From an uncultured Lachnospiraceae bacterium (GTDB lineage Bacteria; Bacillota; Clostridia; Lachnospirales; Lachnospiraceae): 64,000 nt of DNA. Made by a program: the position numbers and the translations under genes. The DNA lies in NCBI GenBank assembly GCA_947625755.1, contig CANQPJ010000002.1:1-64000 (forward strand). The letters run 5' to 3'. Below, in pieces: positions 10,109-19,226 of the stretch. Each line of letters opens with the position of its first letter. Position 1 is the stretch's first letter. Below the pieces are notes generated by a model. That model was not told where the DNA came from, ran no database searches, and saw nothing but the letters and a program-made list of their open reading frames with translations.

Positions 10109-10168
10109 GTAATCAAGAGAATAATCAAGTAAGTAATCAGGTATATAATCAGGCTATCAATCAAGAAA
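10109..10168. repeat. Five tandem 12-bp repeats (RTAATCARGNNN)
   Basis: gtaatcaagaga/ataatcaagtaa/gtaatcaggtat/ataatcaggcta/tcaatcaagaaa. Confidence 0.85.
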
Positions 10169-10221
10169 GGCAGTTTTCAGCCATCACCCACATCTTTCCT
10201 GTTTTCATGATAATTTTATGA

Positions 10222-10240
10222 AATCACCACATCCACCACC
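10222..10240 (-). promoter_or_regulatory. Motif copy 3: GGTGGTGGATGTGGTGATT-N9-TATCAT
   Basis: Same motif and spacing; upstream of the 12-bp repeats, iterons and rep. Confidence 0.55.
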
Positions 10241-10525
10241 TTGCATCAGGTTTTTATTACATAAAAAAAACACAGCTTATTACGGTGTTTTCATATATGC
10301 AATCCTGAATGTATAAACAGATATGCGACACCCACTGTGATGATAAGGAAAAGATCAATTATTCTTTTTTTACTTCCATGCGACTTATTTTCCTTTTTCT
10401 TAAAGCCATGCATTTACTTTTATTCCAAAAATTCTATTGCTTATAATTGCCGGTTCTTCAAATAATCCCTCATGAAAGACATCTTCGTATTCCTCCTACT
10501 GTAAATTTTTCTATGGTAAGCCTTT

Positions 10526-10864
10526 CTACACAACCTCAAATTTTTGCCTCTTTGCTCGCTCAAGCATTCTGTCATAATCGCTCATTTTGGGCTGAAGAAA
10601 ACACTTATCGTGTTTTTCAATATAATCAAGTATATTATCTACCTGAAAATTCCAGAGCTTTTGTTCATGAAAGCCGGATTTGAAATTACCATTATTATAT
10701 TGAATCCCCCTGTAATTCTCATGAAGAACCTTATAGATTTTTCCATTCCGATGCAGAATCCTCCAATTTGATTTCGCGGAATTAATATAAATTACTCCGG
10801 CACCAAATCTGCACTTTAATCCTCTTGCTTCACATTTTTTCCCAAAGTTGTGTTCATTTAACAT
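10526..10864 (-). CDS. Hypothetical protein
   Basis: Start chosen at MLNEHNFG with upstream GAGGAG; the listed ORF extends to 10927. Confidence 0.55.
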   Translation of the reverse strand: MLNEHNFGKKCEARGLKCRFGAGVIYINSAKSNWRILHRNGKIYKVLHENYRGIQYNNGNFKSGFHEQKLWNFQVDNILDYIEKHDKCFLQPKMSDYDRMLERAKRQKFEVV

Positions 10865-10972
10865 TTTAATCACTCCTCTATAATTTTTTTGATTGCAGTA
10901 TACCTTGACTATGTTAAATTTTATCAAATCTGTATGCGAAAATTGTCATTTCCGTTTATCCTATATATACAG

Positions 10973-10991
10973 AATCACCACATCTACTGCC
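10973..10991 (-). promoter_or_regulatory. Motif copy 4: GGCAGTAGATGTGGTGATT-N9-TAGGAT
   Basis: Same motif with minor changes, same spacing. Confidence 0.5.
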
Positions 10992-11091
10992 TTCACTTAA
11001 TTTTTCTCGTAATTTTTACTGTTTCGTCCGCAGTAATACCGCTTGTTATTGTTTTGCTAATGAATTTCTTTTTATTTTTACACCAAAAAAG

Positions 11092-11124
11092 GCATACCGC
11101 CGCAGCGATATGCCCCCATCTTCT
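11092..11124 (-). terminator. Terminator downstream of the DUF2442/DUF4160 pair
   Basis: Minus strand GGGGGCATATCGCTGCGGCGGTATGCCTTTTTT. Confidence 0.6.
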
Positions 11125-11214
11125 AACATAAAAGAACGACAGATTTCTCTATTGTTCTCTGTTGCAAATATATGTTTACATCTACTCACTTTAATTTTTT
11201 ACCTTGCAAAGTTT

Positions 11215-11457
11215 TCAACCTAAACATGTACTTAATTCATACAACTCGTCCGGACATATATCCTGCCCATGTTTCCATTGAACCGTAATTCCATCTGTTT
11301 TGACAGTATTAAAATATTCCGGATCTTTTAATTCACCGTACCATTCTCCTTTAATGTATGGTTTTACGTCAAATATCCTTAATTCATTGTTTGTAAACAG
11401 AATTTCCAAAAGATAATCATCTTTTGCTTTTACTTTTACAGCAGTTGGTCTTATCAT
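11215..11457 (-). CDS. DUF2442 domain protein
   Basis: 80 aa; VKVKAKDDYLLEILFTNNELRIFDVKPYIKGEWYGELKDPEYFNTVKTDGITVQWKHGQDICPDELYE pattern. Confidence 0.8.
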   Translation of the reverse strand: MIRPTAVKVKAKDDYLLEILFTNNELRIFDVKPYIKGEWYGELKDPEYFNTVKTDGITVQWKHGQDICPDELYELSTCLG

Positions 11458-11467
11458 ACGATCACTC

Positions 11468-11734
11468 CTATCTGATTGGTTTGATTTTAAAATAGCGTTT
11501 TCCTGCTTTGAGAAGTTCCCAGTTCTTAATCAGTTCATCTTCATGGATTGCCATCCAGCCTTCAAGAATTTTTAACTGTTTATTTGGAAATCCTCCCTCC
11601 AAAATCAATCCATCAAGAGATATGACAATTTCACAGTCTCCATATATCGCATGGATATGTGGTTTATTATGTCGATTACCCCTTTCACTAAACATTCTTA
11701 CAATTATTCCGTAAAATCTACACAATTCCGGCAT
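11468..11734 (-). CDS. DUF4160 domain protein
   Basis: MPELCRFYGIIVRMFSERGNRHNKPHIHAIYGDCEIVISLDG...; start placed after AAAGGAGAACAAAAG. Confidence 0.8.
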   Translation of the reverse strand: MPELCRFYGIIVRMFSERGNRHNKPHIHAIYGDCEIVISLDGLILEGGFPNKQLKILEGWMAIHEDELIKNWELLKAGKRYFKIKPIR

Positions 11735-11920
11735 CTTTTGTTCTCCTTTCATTTTATCACAAGTCAATTAAAACGCAACAGGCTTTGTATTACACAAAGC
11801 CTGTCGTTCTCCTTTAATATTTAATTACAAAAAAACGGTGGATATAAAACCATTTTCCCTGCTGGTCTTTTTCTTTTGATATAAACACCTTCTTTCCGCA
11901 ATCAGGCAATTACCACCTGT

Positions 11921-12889
11921 TTAGATATAGAGCCTTTCCTTTTTTGCAATGCTTACCTCATTGTTTTTCCGGGAATAAAAATACACGCTCCCGGATAATC
12001 TTTCCGCCGCTTTGACATCGTTTTCATTAACGTGTTTTATCATTTCGGCTATTTGGTCAGCATTTATTCCTCTATTTACCGGAAGAACCAATAGTTCATA
12101 AATACTTGATGGTATGATATATAAATCCGAGTCCAACTTATCAGCCAGTTTTTTTAACACCTCATCTTTATATAACAGCGCATTCGATCCATAGGTTCTG
12201 CTGGCATTTGTGATTACATATAACGGCTCTATTTCTTTCGCCGGGATGCTTATGAGATCTTTTATCACCTCTTTGCATATATCTTCCTCGTTGTCAAACA
12301 TTGATTCCGCCTTCATCTTTGCCAGTGCCAGCACGATATTTTCAACGGTAAATGGTAATTGCTCTTTTACATTTCTGTATGCAGTTTTAAACAAATCTTC
12401 TTCCGTTATGTCAAGGTTTTGGATCATTGCGTTTGTAATGGTTGCTGAATACATCCCTACGGAATCTTTCATGATACAAATTCTGTATATTACGGATAGA
12501 TCCTCAAACTCCCGATGCGGAACACTCTCCAGCAGTTTTCTGTTTACCTCTGTGTTTACAAGTTGGAAAAAGATTTTATCGCTTTGCACCCGCAGACTGT
12601 GATTTACGTTTTTAAAACACTCTTCCGGATTTATTGATACTTTTTTAATACTGTCTACCGTTTCATCAAGAATAGATTTAAGATCACCTCTGGAACAGTA
12701 TTCCTTATATGTGTCATCAACATAGATTGTCGGTGATGCACAGCCTAATCCTTCAATGTTACAAATAATAAGAGCATCCTTTTCTACATTTACTTTCAAA
12801 ATTTTTTCTTCCTTGATTTCAATGTTTTCCCAGCCCTTATACTTTCTTAATTCTCTTTTCACATTTTCTTTAAAATCATTATAATTCAT
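11921..12889 (-). CDS. DUF5688-like hypothetical protein
   Basis: 322 aa; family assignment from recall of sequence style (SPTIYVDD...), unverified. Confidence 0.6.
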   Translation of the reverse strand: MNYNDFKENVKRELRKYKGWENIEIKEEKILKVNVEKDALIICNIEGLGCASPTIYVDDTYKEYCSRGDLKSILDETVDSIKKVSINPEECFKNVNHSLRVQSDKIFFQLVNTEVNRKLLESVPHREFEDLSVIYRICIMKDSVGMYSATITNAMIQNLDITEEDLFKTAYRNVKEQLPFTVENIVLALAKMKAESMFDNEEDICKEVIKDLISIPAKEIEPLYVITNASRTYGSNALLYKDEVLKKLADKLDSDLYIIPSSIYELLVLPVNRGINADQIAEMIKHVNENDVKAAERLSGSVYFYSRKNNEVSIAKKERLYI

Positions 12890-12910
12890 TCTAATTCCTC
12901 CTTCACGTAA

Positions 12911-12943
12911 AAAGGCGAAGGGATATATCTACCTTTCGCCTTT
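12911..12943 (-). terminator. Intra-operon terminator-like hairpin directly upstream of RBS
   Basis: Minus strand AAAGGCGAAAGGTAGATATATCCCTTCGCCTTTTT then GAAGGAGG and ATG. Confidence 0.7.
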
Positions 12944-13355
12944 AAATACTATTATTTTGTTTTTTCTGTTTCTCCGCTTCAAGCAGCGTAATGCATTCAA
13001 GGAACACATTTGTTGCATAGTCTTTTAGAAACCTGTTTCCTTCGTCTTCATTGGAAATCTCCATGATCCTTCTGTCAACGTCTTCGCAGATTTCCTTCCA
13101 GAATGCATCTTCTGTTTCAGGAGTGCTTATCGGAACTTTACCGCAATAATGATGTAAAAATTCTGCGGATTGTTTCATGCACAGGTATATATTTTTAAAA
13201 TCAAGATTCCTGTACCCGATATATGCCCTGAATAATGGATTTGTAAACTTACCTTCCAGTCCGTTTACGGTCTCGTTAAGCAGATCAAAATTTTTTTCTT
13301 TGATGCCTAAATACAGCCCATTAATTAAATTCCTGACCTGCTCAATAGACGTCAT
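12942..13355 (-). CDS. Hypothetical protein
   Basis: 137 aa ORF overlapping the upstream ORF by 4 nt. Confidence 0.6.
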   Translation of the reverse strand: MTSIEQVRNLINGLYLGIKEKNFDLLNETVNGLEGKFTNPLFRAYIGYRNLDFKNIYLCMKQSAEFLHHYCGKVPISTPETEDAFWKEICEDVDRRIMEISNEDEGNRFLKDYATNVFLECITLLEAEKQKKQNNSI

Positions 13356-13612
13356 TCCACCTCCCTGAAACGTGAATCTACATATATTGTTGATTCTGTT
13401 TCAACGTAGGTCTGGCTGCCGAGCAGAACTCCTACAACCCTCGAAGTCCTGATCTGCCTTCCATCCGGCAATAAAAGCAGTGCCGGCTGATGAACTCTTG
13501 GAACCGTTATATAAGCCGTAATTTGTATTATTGGTTTCTCAATTCCACTCCGGCTTAACGACTTCATTCTTCCGATTACGAGTTCTTTTTTGTCAAACGC
13601 TGAATTTCCCAT
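13352..13612 (-). CDS. Small beta-rich hypothetical protein, first gene of leader-1 operon
   Basis: 86 aa ORF with strong RBS GGAAAGGAGG. Confidence 0.65.
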   Translation of the reverse strand: MGNSAFDKKELVIGRMKSLSRSGIEKPIIQITAYITVPRVHQPALLLLPDGRQIRTSRVVGVLLGSQTYVETESTIYVDSRFREVE

Positions 13613-13640
13613 AATGCAACCTCCTTTCCATCCAGCATAT

Positions 13641-13668
13641 AAAAAAGACGCACTTTTAGCGCGCCTTT
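13641..13668 (-). terminator. Second terminator-like hairpin between leader 1 and RBS
   Basis: Minus strand AAGGCGCGCTAAAAGTGCGTCTTTTTT. Confidence 0.7.
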
Positions 13669-13687
13669 CCTATAAAAATAAGTTATT

Positions 13688-13750
13688 AAAAAAAATAAGA
13701 CCAATAAAGCCATAAACATACACGAAATGCTGATGCCTCTATCAATCTCT
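13688..13750 (-). ncRNA. Conserved leader RNA, copy 1
   Basis: AGAGATTGATAGAGGCATCAGCATTTCGTGTATGTTTATGGCTTTATTGGTCTTATTTTTTTT; hairpin with U-tract. Confidence 0.75.
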
Positions 13751-13756
13751 GTTTAT

Positions 13757-13785
13757 ATCATATAATAAATATTGAAATTAGTCAA
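13757..13785 (-). promoter_or_regulatory. Sigma-A promoter for leader 1
   Basis: TTGACT-17-TATGAT. Confidence 0.8.
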
Positions 13786-13799
13786 TAAAAAGCGTATCT

Positions 13800-13822
13800 G
13801 TACGGATACGCCTTTCTGTCAT
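13800..13822 (-). terminator. Terminator-like hairpin after PIN gene
   Basis: Minus strand GGCGTATCCGTACAGATACGCTTTTT (approximate limits). Confidence 0.6.
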
Positions 13823-13823
13823 G

Positions 13824-14237
13824 CTATTTAATTTCTGCAACAAATTCCTCTGATGAGCAGACGGGAACTCTTGATTTTGAATAATCCTTTAAATTTCTGG
13901 TTATGATAAAATCCATTTCCGTCCTATCCGCTGTTTCAACCATTACGGCATCTTCGTAATCTGCCATATCGGATGTAATTGCTTTCCTGACATCCATTTC
14001 CGTTGTGTCCAAAATATCAAACAAGGAAAGTAAATTCATAATTATTTTTCTGGTTTCCTTGTCACTATGGGTACATCTGTGTGTAAGATAATATATATCT
14101 GTTACGGATTTTGCTGCAATATATCCTTCACATTGATGATTCGCTACGGCTAAAAAAATTTGTTCTGCACTGGAATTAAAGGGTTGTCTGCATTGCAATG
14201 CATCTATGATAATACAGGTATCCAATAATATCTTCAT
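13824..14237 (-). CDS. PIN domain toxin (VapC-like)
   Basis: MKILLDTCIIIDAL, DYEDAVMVETA, FIITRNLKDYSKS motifs. Confidence 0.88.
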   Translation of the reverse strand: MKILLDTCIIIDALQCRQPFNSSAEQIFLAVANHQCEGYIAAKSVTDIYYLTHRCTHSDKETRKIIMNLLSLFDILDTTEMDVRKAITSDMADYEDAVMVETADRTEMDFIITRNLKDYSKSRVPVCSSEEFVAEIK

Positions 14238-14449
14238 ATATTACCCAGCCTTTCTTCTTTTGATTTTTCCAGTGTTATTTCGCTTGGAACCGAACCAAAT
14301 AGGGATTTTGCAATATCTACTCGGTTCTGAAAAGGATTTGTCAGTTTTGCAACAACTTTTCCATTTTTTGTTATAAACACATCTTCGGATTCTGCAAGCA
14401 ATAAATACTTACTTAAATTTTCTTTTAGTTCCGTTGCTGTTATAGACAT
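14234..14449 (-). CDS. Phd/YefM-like antitoxin
   Basis: MSITATELKENLSKYLLLAESEDVFITKNGKVVAKL; overlaps the PIN gene. Confidence 0.85.
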   Translation of the reverse strand: MSITATELKENLSKYLLLAESEDVFITKNGKVVAKLTNPFQNRVDIAKSLFGSVPSEITLEKSKEERLGNI

Positions 14450-14496
14450 ATAAACACCTTCTTTCCGTTTGTCTTTATATATTTATTATATTTCAA

Positions 14497-14530
14497 TCGT
14501 ACGATTTTATCAATGTTTTCGTACTATTTT
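14497..14530. promoter_or_regulatory. Palindromic operator in the toxin-antitoxin promoter
   Basis: Perfect 12-bp palindrome AATCGTACGATT in the 17-bp spacer of TTGATA-17-TATAAT; related AATAGTACGA about 22 bp upstream. Confidence 0.65.
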
Positions 14531-14572
14531 TTTAATAAAAAAGACATTCCGAAATAAAACACCATGAGCCGG

Positions 14573-17119
14573 CTAACACTTTTTCTTGAATGTTACATTG
14601 AATTTAATCGTTGATGGATTATTTTGCATGTTTTCGTCCTTCTCTCCTGCTTTATTTTCTGTTTCCTCTCCCCCGTCAGAAAGAAGCGTAGAATGATTGG
14701 ATTGCTTTGTTGTAACGCTTCCATGCCCTGACAGCTCCTTTGTTCTTTTTTTCATTTGTGTATGAATATCCCCGTCGATTACCTTTTCCTGTTCGCCGCT
14801 GATGATTTGTGCTGTTTCCATCCCAATTTCCTTTAACGTCCTATTCATTTCATCTTCCGCTGTTTTTGTAAACCGTATGTTTTGAAATTTTGTCATTTTT
14901 GTCTGCTTTTGTCCTCCTGTAATTTTATCCGATGCTGCGCAGGCATATTCCTCTGTCGATGCATTTATCAATTTGTCTATATATTGCAGAAGAATATCTC
15001 CCTGTTTTCGGTTTAATTGTTTTACTTTTTCTGAAACCATAAACATTGCTTCGTATGTAATGGGCATTGTTTCGTCACTTATAAACACTCCGCTTCCCCT
15101 GTTAAATTCTTCTTTCCATTGATCTATCAGTTTAATAATACGCTCGGGCAGTTCATTAATTCTTCCCAGTTTATACACTCCTCCGTACTCCGTTCTGAAA
15201 TTTGTAATGTTCTTTAATTTTAACAGCCATAACGGAATATTTTCAAAGGTTGGTTTTTGGGGCATGTTATAATACTTCGTTTCATTAAATCCGACTTTTT
15301 GAAACTTAAAAGGCTTTGATGAGCCGATTGTGACAAACATCTCATTATTTAGAATCAGCTCTTTCACTTCATTTGGGTAAATTGCCTGTGCCTGCTGATA
15401 ACTTTCCGTTTTATCGAGCTGTATCATTGCTCTTGCGTCAATCGGATTTAACCGGTTAAGATGCCTTCGCTCGGAATCTATTACGATTGTTCCCACGCCG
15501 CCCATTTTTGCATAATGTTCCGCTGTAATATCCCCGTCCTCATACGCGCCTAGACAGACCTGTATGGAACAGGCGGCTAAAATTTCATTCCATACATTAT
15601 CCGGATACCGATTCATGAGCTGGGGAATATTTTGAAAGATAATTGTCATATCAATTCCATAGCCTCTCCATGTTCCAAGCCCTCTTTTAAAATCCGGAAT
15701 ACGCCCTATGGTTGGAAACTCATCTAACATAAAGTGGATTCTTATGTCCGTCTGACCATTGGCTTTACTCTTTGCGAAGCTCACTGCTTTTTCAATTAAA
15801 AGTTTGATAAAGACTGAACTGATACAGGAATATGTCTGGTTCTGGTCATCAAGAATAATGAAGTATGCGCATTTCTGTTTTCCCGGAAGGGAAATGTCAA
15901 TATCCTCCACGCCCGTAACTTCTTTTAATGCCTGCTTTTGGAAAATCTGCATTTTAGACGACAATGTCGCAAGAGCATTGGTCTTCAGCCTTCCGCCAAG
16001 TGCCCAGTTCATATAGGTCTGTTTTGCTTTGGATGAATTTGACAGGGGAAGAAATTTATCGTCCAACTCCTGTTCGGACAATGTGGTTGAAAGCATTTCA
16101 TATACCTTTCCTAATGTTTTTTCTTCTTCGCTAATATCTTTATCCTCATAAATAACATATAAACACAAGGCTTTAAACAGCATTATTTTCATGTCAATGA
16201 ATGTCTGTTCTTCCTTATCGTCCGACAAATTTTCGACAAAAGTTGTTGCAAACAAATCAATATTGTCTTCATTTACATCTTTTAATACATTCCAACTGTC
16301 TGAAGCGTATAAATCGAAAAGGTTTAACTGTTTTACCAGATAACCTTCCTGCTCGAAAAACGGTGACATGTCTCTATACATTTCGCCTTTCGGATCACCG
16401 ATGATTGCGGACTGACTGTTTTTTGCCAGCTGCGTTAAATTCGTCTTTACGTATTTGAATGATTTACCGGACTGCTGGGGTCCGCAAACTGCCGAAAAGT
16501 GATTGACATCCACTTCCGGATTTAATCCTACCCATTCCCCGTCCTTCTTTCCAAACACGATATACGGCTGCTCATCCAATGATTTTGATTTGATCAGCAG
16601 TTTTTCCTCATCTTCGGAGGTTGCCCTTCCGCCTGAACCTAAAGCATTGGAATGTCCAAATTCCCTCTCTGTCGCTGTCAGTCTGTGTCCTTTCCCCAGA
16701 ACGGCTGCAAACAGTGCGATAACTGCAATTACAACTACCATTAAAACTGCAAAGGGGATAAATCCGCTGCTTGTAAACGCAATGCGTATTGCCCGAAACG
16801 GATTTACGGTTGCAGGATATTTAACTGAAATGAGGCTTGCAGACACGCCGAATAAGTATGCCGCCAATAATATAATGATTCCTCCGCCGATAATATACCG
16901 ACCATTTCCCCTCCGTATGAAGCTGACCACATTATCGCTTGCTATCTTTTTTCTATTCAGGACTTTACTTGTTACGGATTCTGCCTGATTCGGTTTCTGC
17001 TCTGCTTTTTGGTTTTCTCCACTATCCGTAAATGCATGATTGTTTGTTTCGCTTTTCTCTCCGCGGAGAGCTTCTTTCCGCATTTTCAGTATTGCCTCCA
17101 TGCTTAACTTTTTTGCCAT
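14573..17119 (-). CDS. VirD4/TraG-type conjugative coupling ATPase
   Basis: Two N-terminal TM segments; Walker A-like CGPQQSGKSFK; IIGDPKGEMYRD; MLDEFPTIGRIPDF. Confidence 0.93.
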   Translation of the reverse strand: MAKKLSMEAILKMRKEALRGEKSETNNHAFTDSGENQKAEQKPNQAESVTSKVLNRKKIASDNVVSFIRRGNGRYIIGGGIIILLAAYLFGVSASLISVKYPATVNPFRAIRIAFTSSGFIPFAVLMVVVIAVIALFAAVLGKGHRLTATEREFGHSNALGSGGRATSEDEEKLLIKSKSLDEQPYIVFGKKDGEWVGLNPEVDVNHFSAVCGPQQSGKSFKYVKTNLTQLAKNSQSAIIGDPKGEMYRDMSPFFEQEGYLVKQLNLFDLYASDSWNVLKDVNEDNIDLFATTFVENLSDDKEEQTFIDMKIMLFKALCLYVIYEDKDISEEEKTLGKVYEMLSTTLSEQELDDKFLPLSNSSKAKQTYMNWALGGRLKTNALATLSSKMQIFQKQALKEVTGVEDIDISLPGKQKCAYFIILDDQNQTYSCISSVFIKLLIEKAVSFAKSKANGQTDIRIHFMLDEFPTIGRIPDFKRGLGTWRGYGIDMTIIFQNIPQLMNRYPDNVWNEILAACSIQVCLGAYEDGDITAEHYAKMGGVGTIVIDSERRHLNRLNPIDARAMIQLDKTESYQQAQAIYPNEVKELILNNEMFVTIGSSKPFKFQKVGFNETKYYNMPQKPTFENIPLWLLKLKNITNFRTEYGGVYKLGRINELPERIIKLIDQWKEEFNRGSGVFISDETMPITYEAMFMVSEKVKQLNRKQGDILLQYIDKLINASTEEYACAASDKITGGQKQTKMTKFQNIRFTKTAEDEMNRTLKEIGMETAQIISGEQEKVIDGDIHTQMKKRTKELSGHGSVTTKQSNHSTLLSDGGEETENKAGEKDENMQNNPSTIKFNVTFKKKC

Positions 17120-17126
17120 TTCTTTT

Positions 17127-18993
17127 TTACCTTTCTATTCCAGCCTGTTTCATTGTGTCTTTCAATTCGTTTATTGTGATTAAATTCACAGTATGGTTAT
17201 ACAGTTCATTAAAAAATTCTTCATACTCCGACAAAATGATTGCTGTTACATTCTTTCCATCGTCTGCATAGTACCTTACCTGCTTTATCAACCCCATGTT
17301 TAAATCCAATAAATTTACCACTTTTCCATTGTCGTAATCCGTAATCTCACGATTGCTGATTCTTTTTAATCCCGGCAGAACATCCGAAAGGGATTCTTCC
17401 AATCTTCTGTTTAGTATTAATTCCGGAAGGCTTTTTTTTGAGTGTTTCCTTCAATTCGTTTTGTAACGCTTTAGAATATTTCAAAACACCTTTTAAAGCG
17501 GCATAATTCCTGATGTCTTCATCATTGATGGCTATGTGGCGAAACACTTTGAAGTTTACTCCCTTATGGTTATCTGTAAACGGAATATCCAAAACTTCAC
17601 TCACTAATTCCTGCTGGTTTTTTGCTAAAAGTTTTCTGTTTACAGTTTCTTCAGCACATTCTTCAAGCGATTTTGCAATTTTTCTACCGATTCCATCATT
17701 GGTAGAAAACTCTAGATCTTCAAATGTTATTTTTCCACCTTGGTCAAAATCGCCATCCGCTGATCCGACAGTTTCGGAAAATCTTGGTGAATTTTCTAAT
17801 TTCTTTCTGATTGTGTTCCTTGACTCCTGTATTTCCTCCGGCAACTGTTCTTCACTGCATTTTGCCTTTTCAAAATTGGATTGTTCAGAATTATCCTGCA
17901 TTTCCGATATTTTCCCATTTTCTTTTAAAGAATTTATCCTGCTTTCTTCCGGCTGCTTTTCTGACTTTTGACCGCGATAATATTCGGATGTGCAAGCCTC
18001 ATCATTTTTCGCTGAAGATTTTATAGCTTTTTTCTCCAGTTTTTTGGACAGCCTTTCTGCAACAGTATTACGAAGATCAGATTTATTATTTCCACCCGAC
18101 TGCTGGTCATCCTGACCATCATTTTGATTCTTTATCCTCTGTTTTTTTTCTTCCTCTTCTTTTTCTTCAATTTCTTCCTGAATAATCTGCCACATTGACA
18201 GCAAAACATTAACCGACTGGGTAATTCTTTCCCATACACTGTCACTGGAAATGCCTTTGTTAATATATGGTTTTGCCATTTCTAATGCATCTGTATGAAC
18301 AGTTTGAAAGTGATTTGGATTTGGAATCATTCCTGACGATGCATAACATAGAATTAAGTTATACATAATTGCCGTTTTAGAAAACTGATTGTCAATCATT
18401 CTTTTCAGGGTTGGACATTCATCTAATACCTTAATCCGGTTAATTGTAATGGCATTTTTTACCGTTCCGGAAAATTCTTCAACAATCTTATTTTCCATAA
18501 ATATGTCTTCAATCACATTCAAAATGTAACTGAAAATCATCAAGACATAATTTCGGTATTCAGGTCTGATTTCAAGAAAATACTCTAAATCTTTCCATTC
18601 ATCTTTTAGAATGTCCTCAACTCTTACACTTAATTTTCCTTCTTCCTTCATTCTTTTCTTAAAATCCTGTGTGGTATCAAAATCCGTATACAGTATATGC
18701 CCTACTTCATGGTAAAACATGCCTAGTACACTTTGAACCTTCAATTTTAATGTTGGAAAAGTCTTTTGGATGGGATTATTCCAATTTAGAAACAATATTT
18801 TTCCGTCTGTTCCGGCTGTCATGCCATTATTCATGTTTTTAACGTGAATCGTGACATTATTCTCGCACCTTGTCATGAATTTAAACACTGCTACAAGATG
18901 TTCAGAAAATGACTTGGATTCAAAATATTCTTCCTCTGTCATTTCTGCTCTGGCATCTGCCAGAAGTTTTGTTTTTGGCAATTTTCTTTTCAT
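17127..18993 (-). CDS. HExxH metallopeptidase/vWA-like protein, reading frame interrupted at an A8 run
   Basis: ORFs 17347-18993 and 17127-17402 join with a +1/-2 shift at minus-strand A8 (17432-17439); MFYHEVGHILYTDF motif. Confidence 0.65.
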
Positions 18994-19016
18994 TTAAACC
19001 ACTCCTTTCTTTTAAC

Positions 19017-19053
19017 GAGAAAAAGGCACACCCTTTTGGGGTATGCCTTTCTC
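19017..19053 (-). terminator. Terminator-like hairpin between leader 2 and RBS
   Basis: Minus strand GAGAAAGGCATACCCCAAAAGGGTGTGCCTTTTTCTC. Confidence 0.75.
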
Positions 19054-19071
19054 ATAAATATAGATAATTGC

Positions 19072-19131
19072 AAAAAAATAAGACCGGTAAAGTCATTAAA
19101 GCAGAAATGCTAAACGCCTCTATCAATCTCT
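19072..19131 (-). ncRNA. Conserved leader RNA, copy 2
   Basis: AGAGATTGATAGAGGCGTTTAGCATTTCTGCTTTAATGACTTTACCGGTCTTATTTTTTT. Confidence 0.75.
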
Positions 19132-19138
19132 AAATAAT

Positions 19139-19167
19139 ATATTAAATTATCCGGTGTCGTTTGTCAA
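19139..19167 (-). promoter_or_regulatory. Sigma-A promoter for leader 2
   Basis: TTGACA-17-TAATAT. Confidence 0.85.
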
Positions 19168-19226
19168 ATAAAATGATAAGTTTTATGAGATTCATAGGCG
19201 TATCACATGTGGTACGCCTATGATTA

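Noticed and set aside
17430-17441. dnaX-like A_AAA_AAG programmed -1 frameshift
   Set aside because: The -1 frame terminates after about four codons; the natural continuation needs +1/-2, so classical -1 slippage does not explain it.
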